Counted from the first letter of the stretch, positions 1 to 6,261 are shown. The stretch: 9,956 nucleotides of DNA from Pseudomonadota bacterium (GCA_022572105.1 JACZWN010000130.1:1-9956), one strand, 5' to 3'. The notes: a model not told the origin generated them from the sequence alone. A program made the numbers and translations.

Positions 1-496
1 CGCTGATGAAATAGGAACCCATGCGCGCGCCGATGGTGCCCGAGCCGAACGGCGTGGTGCCGGTATCGCCGGTGCCGTCGGAGCCATCGGCCACGGTGGT
101 GTCGCCACCCTCGCTCGGCTCGGCGACCTCGCCGACCTCGCCGCCGTCCTCCGGAACCGCGTCCGGTTCCTCGACGGTTTCCGGCTCCTTGTTATGGCCC
201 GGGGCAAAGGTCTTGACGATCTGGCCGAACGGGCCCGAGAAATTCGGGGCCTCTCCGCCTTCGGCCGAAGTGGTCGCCAGATTGTTGGCGATGTACTGAC
301 GCGCCTGATGCGCCGGCGAGTTGCCGGTGTATTCGGACCCGCCCGCCGTGAGCGCCTGCTTGGCCGCCGGGCTCAGGCTGATCACGACGCCGTCGTCCGA
401 ACCTTCGGGCGCGGGCGGGGTCGGCGTGCTCTGAGCTTGCGGGGCGCGCGCATTGGGGGCGTGCGCGGCCGCATTCGGATTGAAGTCGATTTTCAT
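1..496 (-). CDS. Unrecognised acidic low-complexity protein, 5' part (3' end outside window); possible flagellar-regulon gene
   Basis: The ATG at 496 (minus strand) opens a frame without stops to the left edge, giving 165 visible residues. An AGAGGT Shine-Dalgarno-like stretch lies about 10 nt upstream. The N-terminus (MKIDFNPNAAAHAPNARAPQ) is Ala/Pro/Asn-rich. Residues 37-49 read VVISLSPAAKQAL, followed by a more ordered stretch (about 63-102, including FGQIVKTFAPGHNK). From about residue 103 it becomes an acidic Glu/Asp/Gly/Thr/Pro-rich linker. No signal peptide or membrane segment is visible. I do not recognise the family. The short 'V-x-L-S-x-x-A' motif occurs in several flagellar or flagellum-associated proteins, but it is too short to assign a function. 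The best clue is the promoter: a -24/-12 sigma-54 element at 538-552 with ftr-like dyads further upstream. I infer a flagellum-related role. That the frame is coding is fairly secure, because it is long, has an SD, and has a well-placed promoter. Confidence 0.72.
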   Translation of the reverse strand, partial: MKIDFNPNAAAHAPNARAPQAQSTPTPPAPEGSDDGVVISLSPAAKQALTAGGSEYTGNSPAHQARQYIANNLATTSAEGGEAPNFSGPFGQIVKTFAPGHNKEPETVEEPDAVPEDGGEVGEVAEPSEGGDTTVADGSDGTGDTGTTPFGSGTIGARMGSYFIS

Positions 497-537
497 TTTT
501 TGAAGACCTCTGATCAGATGGTTCGACCAGGGGCGCC

Positions 538-552
538 GCAAGTTCCGGGCCA
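538..552 (-). promoter_or_regulatory. Sigma-54 (RpoN) -24/-12 promoter
   Basis: On the minus strand the sequence is TGGCCCGGAACTTGC. It matches the sigma-54 consensus TGGCMCG-N4-TTGC, with the invariant GG and GC separated by exactly 10 nt. The GG is at 551-550 and the GC at 539-538. Transcription would start about 12 nt after the GC, near 526. This leaves a leader of about 30 nt before the ATG at 496, which includes the SD. Sigma-54 promoters need an enhancer-binding activator, and candidate activator sites lie upstream at 628-642 and 671-685. The match is by eye, but both sequence and geometry fit. Confidence 0.72.
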
Positions 553-627
553 TGTGGCGAGCGCCGGTTAACCCTCTGGACTCCCAGAAATGTCCCGTTT
601 TTGTCACAGCTTCGGCAGGATCGGAGT

Positions 628-642
628 CGGCAAATTTTGCCG
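628..642. promoter_or_regulatory. Dyad CGGCAAA-T-TTTGCCG, candidate FlbD/ftr-type enhancer
   Basis: A perfect 7-bp inverted repeat around one central base. On the minus strand it extends to CCCGGCAAAATTTGCCG. Its centre (635) is about 109 bp upstream of the predicted sigma-54 start point. As I recall them, the ftr elements bound by the NtrC-family activator FlbD at Caulobacter flagellar promoters are CGGCA...TGCCG dyads roughly 100 bp from -24/-12 promoters. Sequence and distance both fit. The identity of the bound protein is inference. Confidence 0.5.
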
Positions 643-670
643 GGTAACCTTAAGACGGCGGAAAGACTCA

Positions 671-685
671 GGGCACATTCTGCCG
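671..685. promoter_or_regulatory. Second, weaker GGCA-N5-TGCC dyad, candidate ftr-type site
   Basis: GGGCACATTCTGCCG keeps the GGCA-N5-TGCC core of the dyad at 628-642, with the outermost base pair mismatched. The two centres are 43 bp apart, close to four helical turns, so an activator could occupy the same DNA face at both. Paired sites are usual for NtrC-type activators. It is supported only by likeness to the stronger site and by the spacing. Confidence 0.35.
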
Positions 686-793
686 AGGGTCGGGACGACC
701 GCATTATCGTTCGCAATCTCGGGCTGAGGCTCTGTAAGGGCGAGGTCGAGCGCCCCGATTCGAGATCGATCAAGGAGAAGACATCTTCTTTCG

Positions 794-1201
794 CTAGAGT
801 CTGAGTGCCTTGAATTTTCCTTTGCCGCTGAATCGCCACGGCACTTCGAAAGCCGCCCCGCCTTCAACGAGTCCGGCCTGTTCCATGATTCTCGGCCACC
901 ACCTGACCAGTTGCGCTGCTTTCTCCCAGTATCGGTGGCTGGCCCAGGCCTTGGTCAAAACGAACGCGGTCAACCCAGACCGGCGAAATGCTTCTTTTTC
1001 GAGACGATTCCGCATCAGCCGATCCTGTGTGATCACCGCCCACTCGCCCTCCTTCGCTAGGCGCTCGATCCACTCAACATCTGAAATATCTTCTGGAAAC
1101 TTCTGCCTCAGATGTTCCACCGCGACACCTTCGGGCCGGCAGAGCGCATCGAGGGCTTTGGCCAAATACGGTGAAAGATTGTTGTCGAAGAAAAATCTCA
1201 A
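794..1201 (-). CDS. PIN-like toxin of a VapBC45-type toxin-antitoxin module
   Basis: A 135-aa protein resembling the PIN-like VapC45/DUF5615-type family, predicted Mg2+-dependent ribonucleases that act in the cytoplasm as the toxin of a type II module. Candidate acidic metal ligands are D6 in the opening FFFDNN, D41/E44 in DISDVEWIERL and D60 in VITQD. D6 and the later 'VIT-x-D' are the hallmarks of this fold. The start is TTG at 1201, because the antitoxin's TGA (1200-1198) overlaps it as TTGA and the motif FFFDNN follows at once. The 4-nt overlap implies translational coupling, and the weak TTG start would keep the toxin below the antitoxin. Length and domain are complete and no lesion is seen. 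Being a PIN-like protein paired with an HTH protein is well supported. The RNA target is unknown. Confidence 0.8.
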   Translation of the reverse strand: MRFFFDNNLSPYLAKALDALCRPEGVAVEHLRQKFPEDISDVEWIERLAKEGEWAVITQDRLMRNRLEKEAFRRSGLTAFVLTKAWASHRYWEKAAQLVRWWPRIMEQAGLVEGGAAFEVPWRFSGKGKFKALRL

Positions 1202-1914
1202 GCGGCGAGCTCTTTCTCAAATTCGACGGCCGCACGAACGGCCTGCATGGGCACATCGAACCAGCGCGCAACCCGATCCTTGGACCCTTCGGCTTCGACG
1301 GCCTGGGCCAGGGTATCCGTGGGCACATGACCGTCTCTAACAATTGGCCGGCCGAATGCTTTCTCTGGATCCACCACCACTTGCTGCTTGGGCCACATGG
1401 GATACCAACGAAGCACCTCGTCGGCGTCCGAGAACTCCAGGCTCGCGTAGAGCGAGGGCTTGACCACACGGTGAAACGCGTACTGGCTCTTGACCAGGTC
1501 GATCAGTGTCGTTTCCCCGATGCTCTCCGCAATGGCGGCGAAAATGCGCCGCCCGTCGGTCTGGAACCGTTTCTTGGCGAAGGGGTGGTCGGACCTGAAG
1601 ATCTCGCGCGCGCGCTCGACCGCGAGGCGGATGTTGTTCAGACTGACGCCGTAATCGCGGAAGGCGTGCACGAAGCGGATTTCCATGAGATCAAGGAAAC
1701 CAAGCCCTGTCACGGAGTCGATTGGGGCGATCTGGCTTTCCCAAACGGGCGGTAACTCGGAATACTGGCCGTTCCGCCAAGTGCGATTGCCGAACAGCCA
1801 CCGGCGAATCGTGGGACTAGGCACCTTGGTCAACCGCGCCGCCTCCGGCACGGTGTACAGGCCGACCCCGACGAGTTTGGGCTCGTTAATCAGCATATCC
1901 GCCCTCGCTGCCAT
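1198..1914 (-). CDS. Antitoxin with VapB45-like HTH and C-terminal DUF433 domain
   Basis: A 238-aa protein whose residues 15-40 (VGVGLYTVPEAARLTKVPSP, then TIRRWL) form the VapB45-like helix-turn-helix, which recognises DNA. Residues about 178-232 (VVVDPEKAFGRPIVRDGHVP and onward to RWFDVPMQAVRAAVEFE) match DUF433, a small winged-HTH-like domain common in antitoxins. It probably neutralises the PIN-like protein encoded directly downstream and represses its own operon. The open frame reaches 2010, but the first 32 residues look unlike the family. I chose ATG 1914 because AGGT lies 7 nt upstream. ATG 1896, with GAGGG 5 nt upstream, is an alternative that still keeps the whole HTH. An IS630 element starts about 165 bp upstream of this start, so the native promoter should lie in 1915-2075, or it may have been separated from upstream sites by the insertion. 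Confidence 0.8.
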   Translation of the reverse strand: MAARADMLINEPKLVGVGLYTVPEAARLTKVPSPTIRRWLFGNRTWRNGQYSELPPVWESQIAPIDSVTGLGFLDLMEIRFVHAFRDYGVSLNNIRLAVERAREIFRSDHPFAKKRFQTDGRRIFAAIAESIGETTLIDLVKSQYAFHRVVKPSLYASLEFSDADEVLRWYPMWPKQQVVVDPEKAFGRPIVRDGHVPTDTLAQAVEAEGSKDRVARWFDVPMQAVRAAVEFEKELAA

Positions 1915-2065
1915 GGTGGAACCTATCACCGCGGTAACCTTCAACACCAGTGTGAAGCAAGATTGCCAGTGGCACCTTGCAGATCGCGCCCGCACGAAAC
2001 GAGAATCCAATGGACCAGTGGCAGGCGAAAATAGTTTACAGGTTCTGTGTTTGTACTGTTACGTT

Positions 2066-2094
2066 TTGACATGTTATACCAAATCCGGAAGTAT
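2066..2094 (+). promoter_or_regulatory. Possible hybrid promoter across the left end of the IS
   Basis: A perfect -35 hexamer TTGACA (2066-2071) lies in host DNA just outside the IS and points inward. At 17-nt spacing, inside the IS, is AAGTAT (2089-2094). It matches only three positions of the -10 consensus, but these include the important A2 and T6. The two together could drive the transposase. The weak -10 keeps confidence low. Confidence 0.25.
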
Positions 2095-2169
2095 GACTCG
2101 GTATGAGGGATTCACAGAGGAATCGGAAGCGGTTAGTCTGCTGTGTCATGATTCGTGGAGGGGTGAGAC

Positions 2170-2742
2170 ATGGCACGGGTTGCGACACATTTGAGCGTTT
2201 CGGAGCTGGAGCGGCACACTCGCGCGGCCAAGGAGGCGACGGCGGCGCGGCATTACCAGGCGATCTGGTTGTTGGCGAAGGGCCACACGGTGCCCGAGGT
2301 GGCGGAGATGACGAGCTTCGGGACGCGGTGGCTGGAGCAGCTGCTGTCGCGCTACAACGCCCGGGGCCCGACGGCGCTGGGCGACCAGCGCCGGCACAAC
2401 GGGCGGGCGCCGACAATCCTGAAGCCGGCGCTGCTGGCGCGGCTGAAGCCGCGCCTGGCGATGCCGCCAGGCGATGGTGGGTTGTGGACGGGACCCAAGG
2501 TGGCGGCCTGGATGGCCGGCGCGCTCGGGCTGGAGAAGGTGGCGCCGCAGCGCGGCTGGGAGGCGCTCCGGGCGATCGGCTGGACCATCCAGGTGCCGCG
2601 CCCACGGCATCCGCAAGCGGCGACGGCGGAAGAGCGGGAGGCGTTTAAAAAAAACTCGCCGCGGCGGTCGCGGAGGAAGCCGAGCGCGACCCGGAGAAGT
2701 CCATCGAGGTCTTCGCCAGCGACGAGCACCGGCTCGGTCTGA
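2170..2742 (+). CDS. IS630-family transposase, zero-frame part (OrfA, N-terminal DNA-binding domain)
   Basis: The ATG at 2170 follows a strong GGAGGGG Shine-Dalgarno (2157-2163). Translated alone it gives 190 aa. Residues about 36-80 contain a helix-turn-helix (AKGHTVPEVAEMTSFGTRWL followed by the LSRYNARGPTAL region) typical of the paired-type N-terminal domain of IS630 transposases, which binds the terminal repeats. Family-like sequence continues to about residue 161 (EEREAFKK). After the A-run at 2647-2654 the zero frame turns into an Arg/Ser-rich tail (SPRRSRRKPSATRRS) unlike any transposase. This is what a read-through product without frameshifting would carry. A -1 shift at 2649-2655 joins it to the catalytic domain for a predicted fusion of 354 aa, near the usual length of IS630 transposases. 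The short form could act as a repressor or inhibitor, as in other frameshifting IS elements (inference). Confidence 0.86.
   Translation: MARVATHLSVSELERHTRAAKEATAARHYQAIWLLAKGHTVPEVAEMTSFGTRWLEQLLSRYNARGPTALGDQRRHNGRAPTILKPALLARLKPRLAMPPGDGGLWTGPKVAAWMAGALGLEKVAPQRGWEALRAIGWTIQVPRPRHPQAATAEEREAFKKNSPRRSRRKPSATRRSPSRSSPATSTGSV
2649..2655 (+). promoter_or_regulatory. Programmed -1 frameshift site A AAA AAC
   Basis: In the zero frame the codons are TTT AAA AAA AAC, and the heptamer A AAA AAC fits the X XXY YYZ rule for simultaneous -1 slippage. The new frame continues CTC GCC GCG. A Shine-Dalgarno-like GGGAGG (2636-2641) lies 7 nt upstream, and a small GC hairpin (CCGCG 2659-2663 with CGCGG 2669-2673) starts 3 nt downstream. 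Both are known types of stimulator. The eight-A run (2647-2654) could also allow polymerase slippage, which would give the same fusion. Confidence 0.75.
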
Positions 2743-3233
2743 AGCCGTTCAGCCGGCGCTGCTGGGCGCCGCGCGGCGAGCGCCCGGTGGCCCTTGGCCA
2801 CCATCGCTTCGAGTGGCTCTACGTCACCGCCTTCGTCTCGCCGGAGAGCGGCGAGACCTTCTGGTACCTCTCCAACGGTGTCTCCAAGGCGTTCTTCGAG
2901 GAACTGCTCGCGCTCTTCGCCCGCGAAGCCGGCGCCGGAAACGAGCGTTTCATCATCCTGGTGATCGACGGCGCCGGATGGCACAGCGAACCGGGCCTGG
3001 CGGTGCCCGACGGCCTCCGCCTGGTCTATCTGCCGCGCTACAGTCCGCAGCTGCAACCGGCCGAATGCCTGTGGTCAGTGCTCGACGAGCCCATCGCCAA
3101 CAAATACTTCGAAACCATCGAGCAGCTCGACGCCGTCCTCGCCGAACGCTGCCGCACCCTCGAAACCTCGCCCGACCTCTTCAAAGGGCGCACCAACTTT
3201 CACTGGTGGCCCAAAACCCACAGGCCGAACTGA
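2655..3233 (+). CDS. IS630-family transposase, -1 frame part (OrfB, DDE catalytic domain)
   Basis: This frame has no good start codon of its own and is reached by a -1 shift at the A AAA AAC site. Its sequence continues the transposase smoothly (LAAAVAEEAERDPEKSIEVF...). In fusion numbering the DDE residues appear as D185 in FASDEHRLGL, D267 in LVIDGAGWH and E299 in YSPQLQPAECLW, with 31 residues between the last two, close to the usual IS630 spacing. It catalyses strand cleavage and transfer at TA targets. The TGA at 3231-3233 lies just inside the right inverted repeat. No stop or missing catalytic residue is visible, so the domain should be functional if the frameshift occurs. An ATG at 2787 could start a shorter product, but it would lack the first catalytic Asp and is unlikely to matter. 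Confidence 0.85.
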   Translation, partial: LAAAVAEEAERDPEKSIEVFASDEHRLGLKPFSRRCWAPRGERPVALGHHRFEWLYVTAFVSPESGETFWYLSNGVSKAFFEELLALFAREAGAGNERFIILVIDGAGWHSEPGLAVPDGLRLVYLPRYSPQLQPAECLWSVLDEPIANKYFETIEQLDAVLAERCRTLETSPDLFKGRTNFHWWPKTHRPN

Positions 3234-3253
3234 TCAGCCGGATTTGGTATCAG

Positions 3254-3283
3254 GCCCCCGGTGCTGCATGCGGTGCCGGGGGC
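3254..3283. repeat. Strong GC inverted repeat just outside the IS right end
   Basis: GCCCCCGG (3254-3261) and CCGGGGGC (3276-3283) form a perfect 8-bp stem that can extend inward with G-T pairs. No T-tract follows on either strand, so it is not a typical intrinsic terminator. By position it could limit transposase read-through on the plus strand, 21 nt after the stop codon, or polA read-through on the minus strand. Confidence 0.5.
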
Positions 3284-3290
3284 TACCCGT

Positions 3291-3308
3291 TTGTGGAAAT
3301 TTCCACAA
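3291..3308. repeat. Perfect 18-bp palindrome TTGTGGAAATTTCCACAA
   Basis: Both 9-bp halves are exactly complementary with no spacer, as in an operator for a dimeric regulator. It lies in a relatively AT-rich spacer. Before the IS inserted it would have been roughly 220 bp upstream of the antitoxin start. I do not recognise the binding protein. Confidence 0.5.
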
Positions 3309-3417
3309 GAGCATTAATTGCACAATGCGCAATATTTTGTCATCCAAATAATTGGGAAATTACCGAAGTTCGACACTCAAGAATCCAGGTTTTCTGCGGC
3401 CGACACGCTAATTATGA

Positions 3418-3434
3418 TTCCGGTGCTTCCGGAA
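3418..3434 (-). terminator. Possible weak terminator hairpin after polA
   Basis: On the minus strand TTCCGG-AAGCA-CCGGAA forms a 6-bp stem with a 5-nt loop, about 25 nt after the polA stop, followed by TCATAATTAG. The tail is AT-rich but not a true T-tract, so termination is plausible rather than established. Confidence 0.3.
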
Positions 3435-3459
3435 ATTCGGCCCAACTGAGGCCAATTGC

Positions 3460-6261
3460 CTAATGCGCCTCGGCCCAGTTGGGGCCGGTGCCGATGTCGG
3501 CCACCAGCGGCACGGTCAGCTCGAGCGCCGGGGCGCAGGCGTTTTCCATGACCTGCCGGACCACCTCGGCGGTCGCGTCGAGCTCGGCCTCGGGCACCTC
3601 GAACAAGAGCTCGTCGTGGACCTGGAGCAGCATGCGGGCGAAGAGGCGCGCCTTGGCCAGCGCCGGCGGCACCCGGATCATGGCGCGCTTGATGATGTCG
3701 GCGGCGCTGCCCTGGATGGGCGCGTTGATCGCGGCGCGCTCGGAGAAGCCGCGGCGCGCCGCGTTCTTGTCGTTGATCCCGGGCATGTGGACCTTGCGCC
3801 CGAACAGGGTCTCGACGAAGCCGGTCTCGCGGCAGGCCGCCTTGGTCCGCTCCATGTAGTCGCGGATGCCGGGGTAGCGCTCGAAGTAGGCCTCGATGTA
3901 GGCCTTGGCCTCGCCCTGGGGGATGCCCAGGTTCCTGGCCAGCCCGAACGCCGAGATCCCGTAGATGATGCCGAAGTTGATCGCCTTGGCCTGGCGCCGG
4001 ATCATCGGATCCATGCCCTCGACCGGCACGCCGAACACTTGGGCGGCGGTGATGGCGTGGATGTCCTGGCCGTCGAGGAAGGCCTGGCGCAGGGACTCGA
4101 CGCCGGCGATGTGCGCGGTCAGGCGCAACTCGATCTGGCTGTAGTCGACCGAGAGCAGGGTGCAGCCCGCCTCGGCGACGAAGGCGTGGCGGATCTTGCG
4201 CCCCTCCTCGGTGCGGATCGGGATGTTCTGCAGGTTCGGCTCGGAAGAGGCGAGCCGCCCGGTCGAGGCCACGGCCTGGCTGAACGAGGTGTGCACCCGG
4301 CCGGTCTCGGGGTTGATCCGTTCCTGCAGGGCGTCGGTATAGGTGCTCTTCAACTTGCTCAGTTGGCGCCAGTCGAGCACCCGCGCCGGCAGGTCGTTAC
4401 CCCGGGCGGCGAGCCCCTCGAGGATGTCGGCGCCGGTGGCGTAGGCACCGCTCTTGCCGCGCTTGCCGCCGGGCAGGCCCATTTCGTCGAACAGGATCTC
4501 GCCCAGCTGCTTGGGCGAGCCGATGGTGAAGGGCCGCCCGGCCAATTCGTGGATCTCCGTCTCCAGCTCGGCGATACGCCCGGCGAAGTCGTTGGACAGG
4601 CGCCGCAGCGCGTCGCGGTCGACCTTGATGCCCGCGCGCTCCATCTCGGTCAGCACCGGCACCAGCGGCCGTTCCAGGGTCTCGTAGACCGTGGTCATGC
4701 GCTCGGGCACCAGGCGCGGCTTGAGCAGGGCATGCAGGCGCCAGGTCACGTCGGCGTCCTCGGCGGCATAGTCGAGCGCCGCCTCCAGCGGCACCTGGTC
4801 GAAGGTCACCCGCGCCTTGCCGGAACCGACCACGTCCTTGAACTTGATGGTCTCATGCCCGAGATGCAGGCGCGCCAGCTCGTCCATGCCGTGGCCGTGC
4901 CGGCCGCCGTCGAGCACGTAGGACAAGAGCATGGTGTCGTCCAAGGGCGCGATCGCGATCCCGTGGCGGGACAGCACCAGCTCGTCGTACTTGAGGTTCT
5001 GGCCGATCTTGAGGACGCCCGGGTCCTCGAGCAACGGCTTGAGCGCGGCCAGCGCGGCATCGAGCGGGATCTGCCGGGGCGCCGGGGCGGCGCCTTCCAG
5101 GTCGAGGCCGCCCAAGTCGAGACCGCCGTCGCCCGCGGGCGCGCGATGGCCGAGCGGGATATAGCAGGCCTTGCCGGGCGCGAGCGCGAGCGAGACCCCG
5201 ACCAGGTCGGCGCTGAGCGCGTCGAGCGAGGTGGTCTCGGTGTCGACCGCGACGCTTCCCTGCTCGGTCGCGGCCACGATCCAGGCTTGGAGCGCCGCCA
5301 GGTCCTGGACCAGCTCGTAGTCCGCCTCGCCGGGCGCGGGCGGCGGCGCGGCGCCGGGTGCCGCGGTGGCCTCGCCGAGGAGGTCGGAGAGGCGCGCGAT
5401 CACCGAGTGGAAACCGTTCTCCTCGAGGAAGGCGCGTAGCGTCTCCGGATCGGGCGCGTGCAGCCGAAGCGCCTCGAGCGGCACCTCGATGGGCACGTCG
5501 CGCTTGAGCGTGACCAGTTTGCGCGAGACGCGCGCCTGCTCGGCGAACTCGATCAGGTTCTGGCGCCGCTTGGGCTGCTTGATCTCGCCGGCGCGCTCGA
5601 GCACGGTTTCCAAATCGCCGTAGGCTTCGATCAGTTGCGCCGCGGTCTTGACCCCGATGCCCGGCACCCCAGGCACGTTGTCGGTCGAATCGCCGGCCAG
5701 CGCCTGCACGTCGATCACCTTCTCGGGCGCCACGCCGAAGCGCTCGATCACCTGATCGCGGCCGATGGCCTGGTTCTTGACCGGATCGAGCATGGCCACG
5801 CCCTCGCCCACGAGCTGCATCAGGTCCTTGTCCGAGGACACGACGGTGACCTCCTGCCCGCGCTCGCGCGCCAGGCGCGCGTAGGTCGCGATCAGGTCGT
5901 CGGCCTCGTAGCCGGCGAGCTCGATACAGGGCACGTTGAAAGCGCGGGTCGCCTCGCGGATCAGGTCGAACTGCGGGATCAGCTCCTCGGGCGGCGGCGG
6001 GCGATTGGCCTTGTAGTCGGGATAGATGTCGTTGCGAAAAGTCTTGCGCGCGGTGTCGAAGATCACCGCCACGCCCTCGGACTCGGTATCGGCGAGGAGT
6101 TTGATCAGCATGTTGGTGAAGCCGTAGACGGCGTTGACCGGCGTGCCGTCGGGCCGGGTCATGGCCGGCAGCGCGTAGAAGGCGCGGAAGATATAGCCCG
6201 AACCGTCGATCAGGTAGAGGTGGTGGTGATGGGGCTCTGGCGTCTTCGCGGGCTCGGTCAT
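3460..6261 (-). CDS. polA: DNA polymerase I
   Basis: A 933-aa enzyme (E. coli: 928) that fills gaps in excision repair and removes Okazaki primers. All three domains are present. The 5'-3' exonuclease (about 14-300) has LIDGSGYIFRA with D19, YEADDLIA, and the helix-hairpin-helix DNVPGVPGIGVKTA. The 3'-5' proofreading domain (about 325-530) has D340 and E342 in VDTETT, GQNLKYDEL and YAAEDADVTWRL. The polymerase domain has motif A (VDYSQIELR, D706), motif B (RRQAKAINFGIIYG, K759, F763, Y767) and motif C (QVHDELLFEV, H882, D883). Positions run one ahead of the E. coli numbers. The frame is open back to 6921, but ATG 6261 is chosen because the exonuclease begins a few residues later. The SD is weak. 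A natural run of four His (11-14) precedes the first strand. The gene diverges from the Acg-like gene, and no lesion is seen. Confidence 0.97.
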   Translation of the reverse strand: MTEPAKTPEPHHHHLYLIDGSGYIFRAFYALPAMTRPDGTPVNAVYGFTNMLIKLLADTESEGVAVIFDTARKTFRNDIYPDYKANRPPPPEELIPQFDLIREATRAFNVPCIELAGYEADDLIATYARLARERGQEVTVVSSDKDLMQLVGEGVAMLDPVKNQAIGRDQVIERFGVAPEKVIDVQALAGDSTDNVPGVPGIGVKTAAQLIEAYGDLETVLERAGEIKQPKRRQNLIEFAEQARVSRKLVTLKRDVPIEVPLEALRLHAPDPETLRAFLEENGFHSVIARLSDLLGEATAAPGAAPPPAPGEADYELVQDLAALQAWIVAATEQGSVAVDTETTSLDALSADLVGVSLALAPGKACYIPLGHRAPAGDGGLDLGGLDLEGAAPAPRQIPLDAALAALKPLLEDPGVLKIGQNLKYDELVLSRHGIAIAPLDDTMLLSYVLDGGRHGHGMDELARLHLGHETIKFKDVVGSGKARVTFDQVPLEAALDYAAEDADVTWRLHALLKPRLVPERMTTVYETLERPLVPVLTEMERAGIKVDRDALRRLSNDFAGRIAELETEIHELAGRPFTIGSPKQLGEILFDEMGLPGGKRGKSGAYATGADILEGLAARGNDLPARVLDWRQLSKLKSTYTDALQERINPETGRVHTSFSQAVASTGRLASSEPNLQNIPIRTEEGRKIRHAFVAEAGCTLLSVDYSQIELRLTAHIAGVESLRQAFLDGQDIHAITAAQVFGVPVEGMDPMIRRQAKAINFGIIYGISAFGLARNLGIPQGEAKAYIEAYFERYPGIRDYMERTKAACRETGFVETLFGRKVHMPGINDKNAARRGFSERAAINAPIQGSAADIIKRAMIRVPPALAKARLFARMLLQVHDELLFEVPEAELDATAEVVRQVMENACAPALELTVPLVADIGTGPNWAEAH

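Larger units (their letters stand above)
497..793. other. 297-nt intergenic regulatory region between the toxin gene and the gene at 496
   Basis: No convincing gene is seen on either strand here. It holds the sigma-54 promoter (538-552) and the two ftr-like dyads (628-642, 671-685). A short dyad, AGAAGA-CA-TCTTCT (776-789), lies just after the toxin stop codon. That dyad has no T-tract on the minus strand, so I do not call it a terminator. Confidence 0.6.
2079..3247 (+). mobile_element. IS630-family insertion sequence, apparently complete (about 1.17 kb)
   Basis: The left end begins CCAAATCCGG (2079-2088) and the right end finishes CCGGATTTGG (3238-3247), a perfect 10-bp terminal inverted repeat. 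With the outer bases the match is 13 bp (ATACCAAATCCGG at 2076-2088 against its complement at 3238-3250). TA dinucleotides flank both ends (2077-2078 and 3248-3249), as expected for IS630 elements, which insert at and duplicate TA. Inside is a two-frame transposase (2170-3233) that fills the element. Both frames, the slippery site and both ends look intact, so the copy may be recent or active. It lies between the toxin-antitoxin operon and the 3' end of polA and interrupts no visible gene. Because of the outer A/T symmetry, the exact boundary could shift by a base or two. Confidence 0.87.
3250..3459. other. AT-rich spacer between the IS and the polA 3' end, dense in short dyads
   Basis: Clearly richer in A+T than the surrounding genes, with no convincing gene. 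It holds the GC hairpin (3254-3283), the 18-bp palindrome (3291-3308), overlapping small dyads (GCATT/AATGC at 3311-3328 and ATTGC/GCAAT at 3317-3333) and TTCCGG/CCGGAA (3418-3434). Without the IS, this and 1915-2075 would form a single spacer of about 370 bp between polA and the toxin-antitoxin operon. Confidence 0.5.

Noticed and set aside
601..804. 67-aa plus-strand frame in the sigma-54 regulatory gap, and an 87-aa minus-strand frame overlapping it
   Set aside because: Both lack ribosome binding sites and family likeness, and they cover the dyads and the end of the toxin gene.
1915..2010. 32-residue N-terminal extension of the antitoxin from ATG 2010
   Set aside because: The sequence is unlike the family, and better-placed Shine-Dalgarno sites precede ATG 1914 and ATG 1896.
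3293..3463. Plus-strand 56-codon frame from GTG in the spacer beside polA
   Set aside because: It has no Shine-Dalgarno or recognisable domain and is only the tail of a chance frame running through the IS. The spacer looks regulatory.
3463..5439. Long plus-strand open frame (658 aa) across the polA gene
   Set aside because: It is exactly antisense to polA, whose catalytic motifs are all intact. Its product is a Gly/Leu/Val/Arg/Asp-rich string without domains, as expected opposite a GC-rich coding strand.
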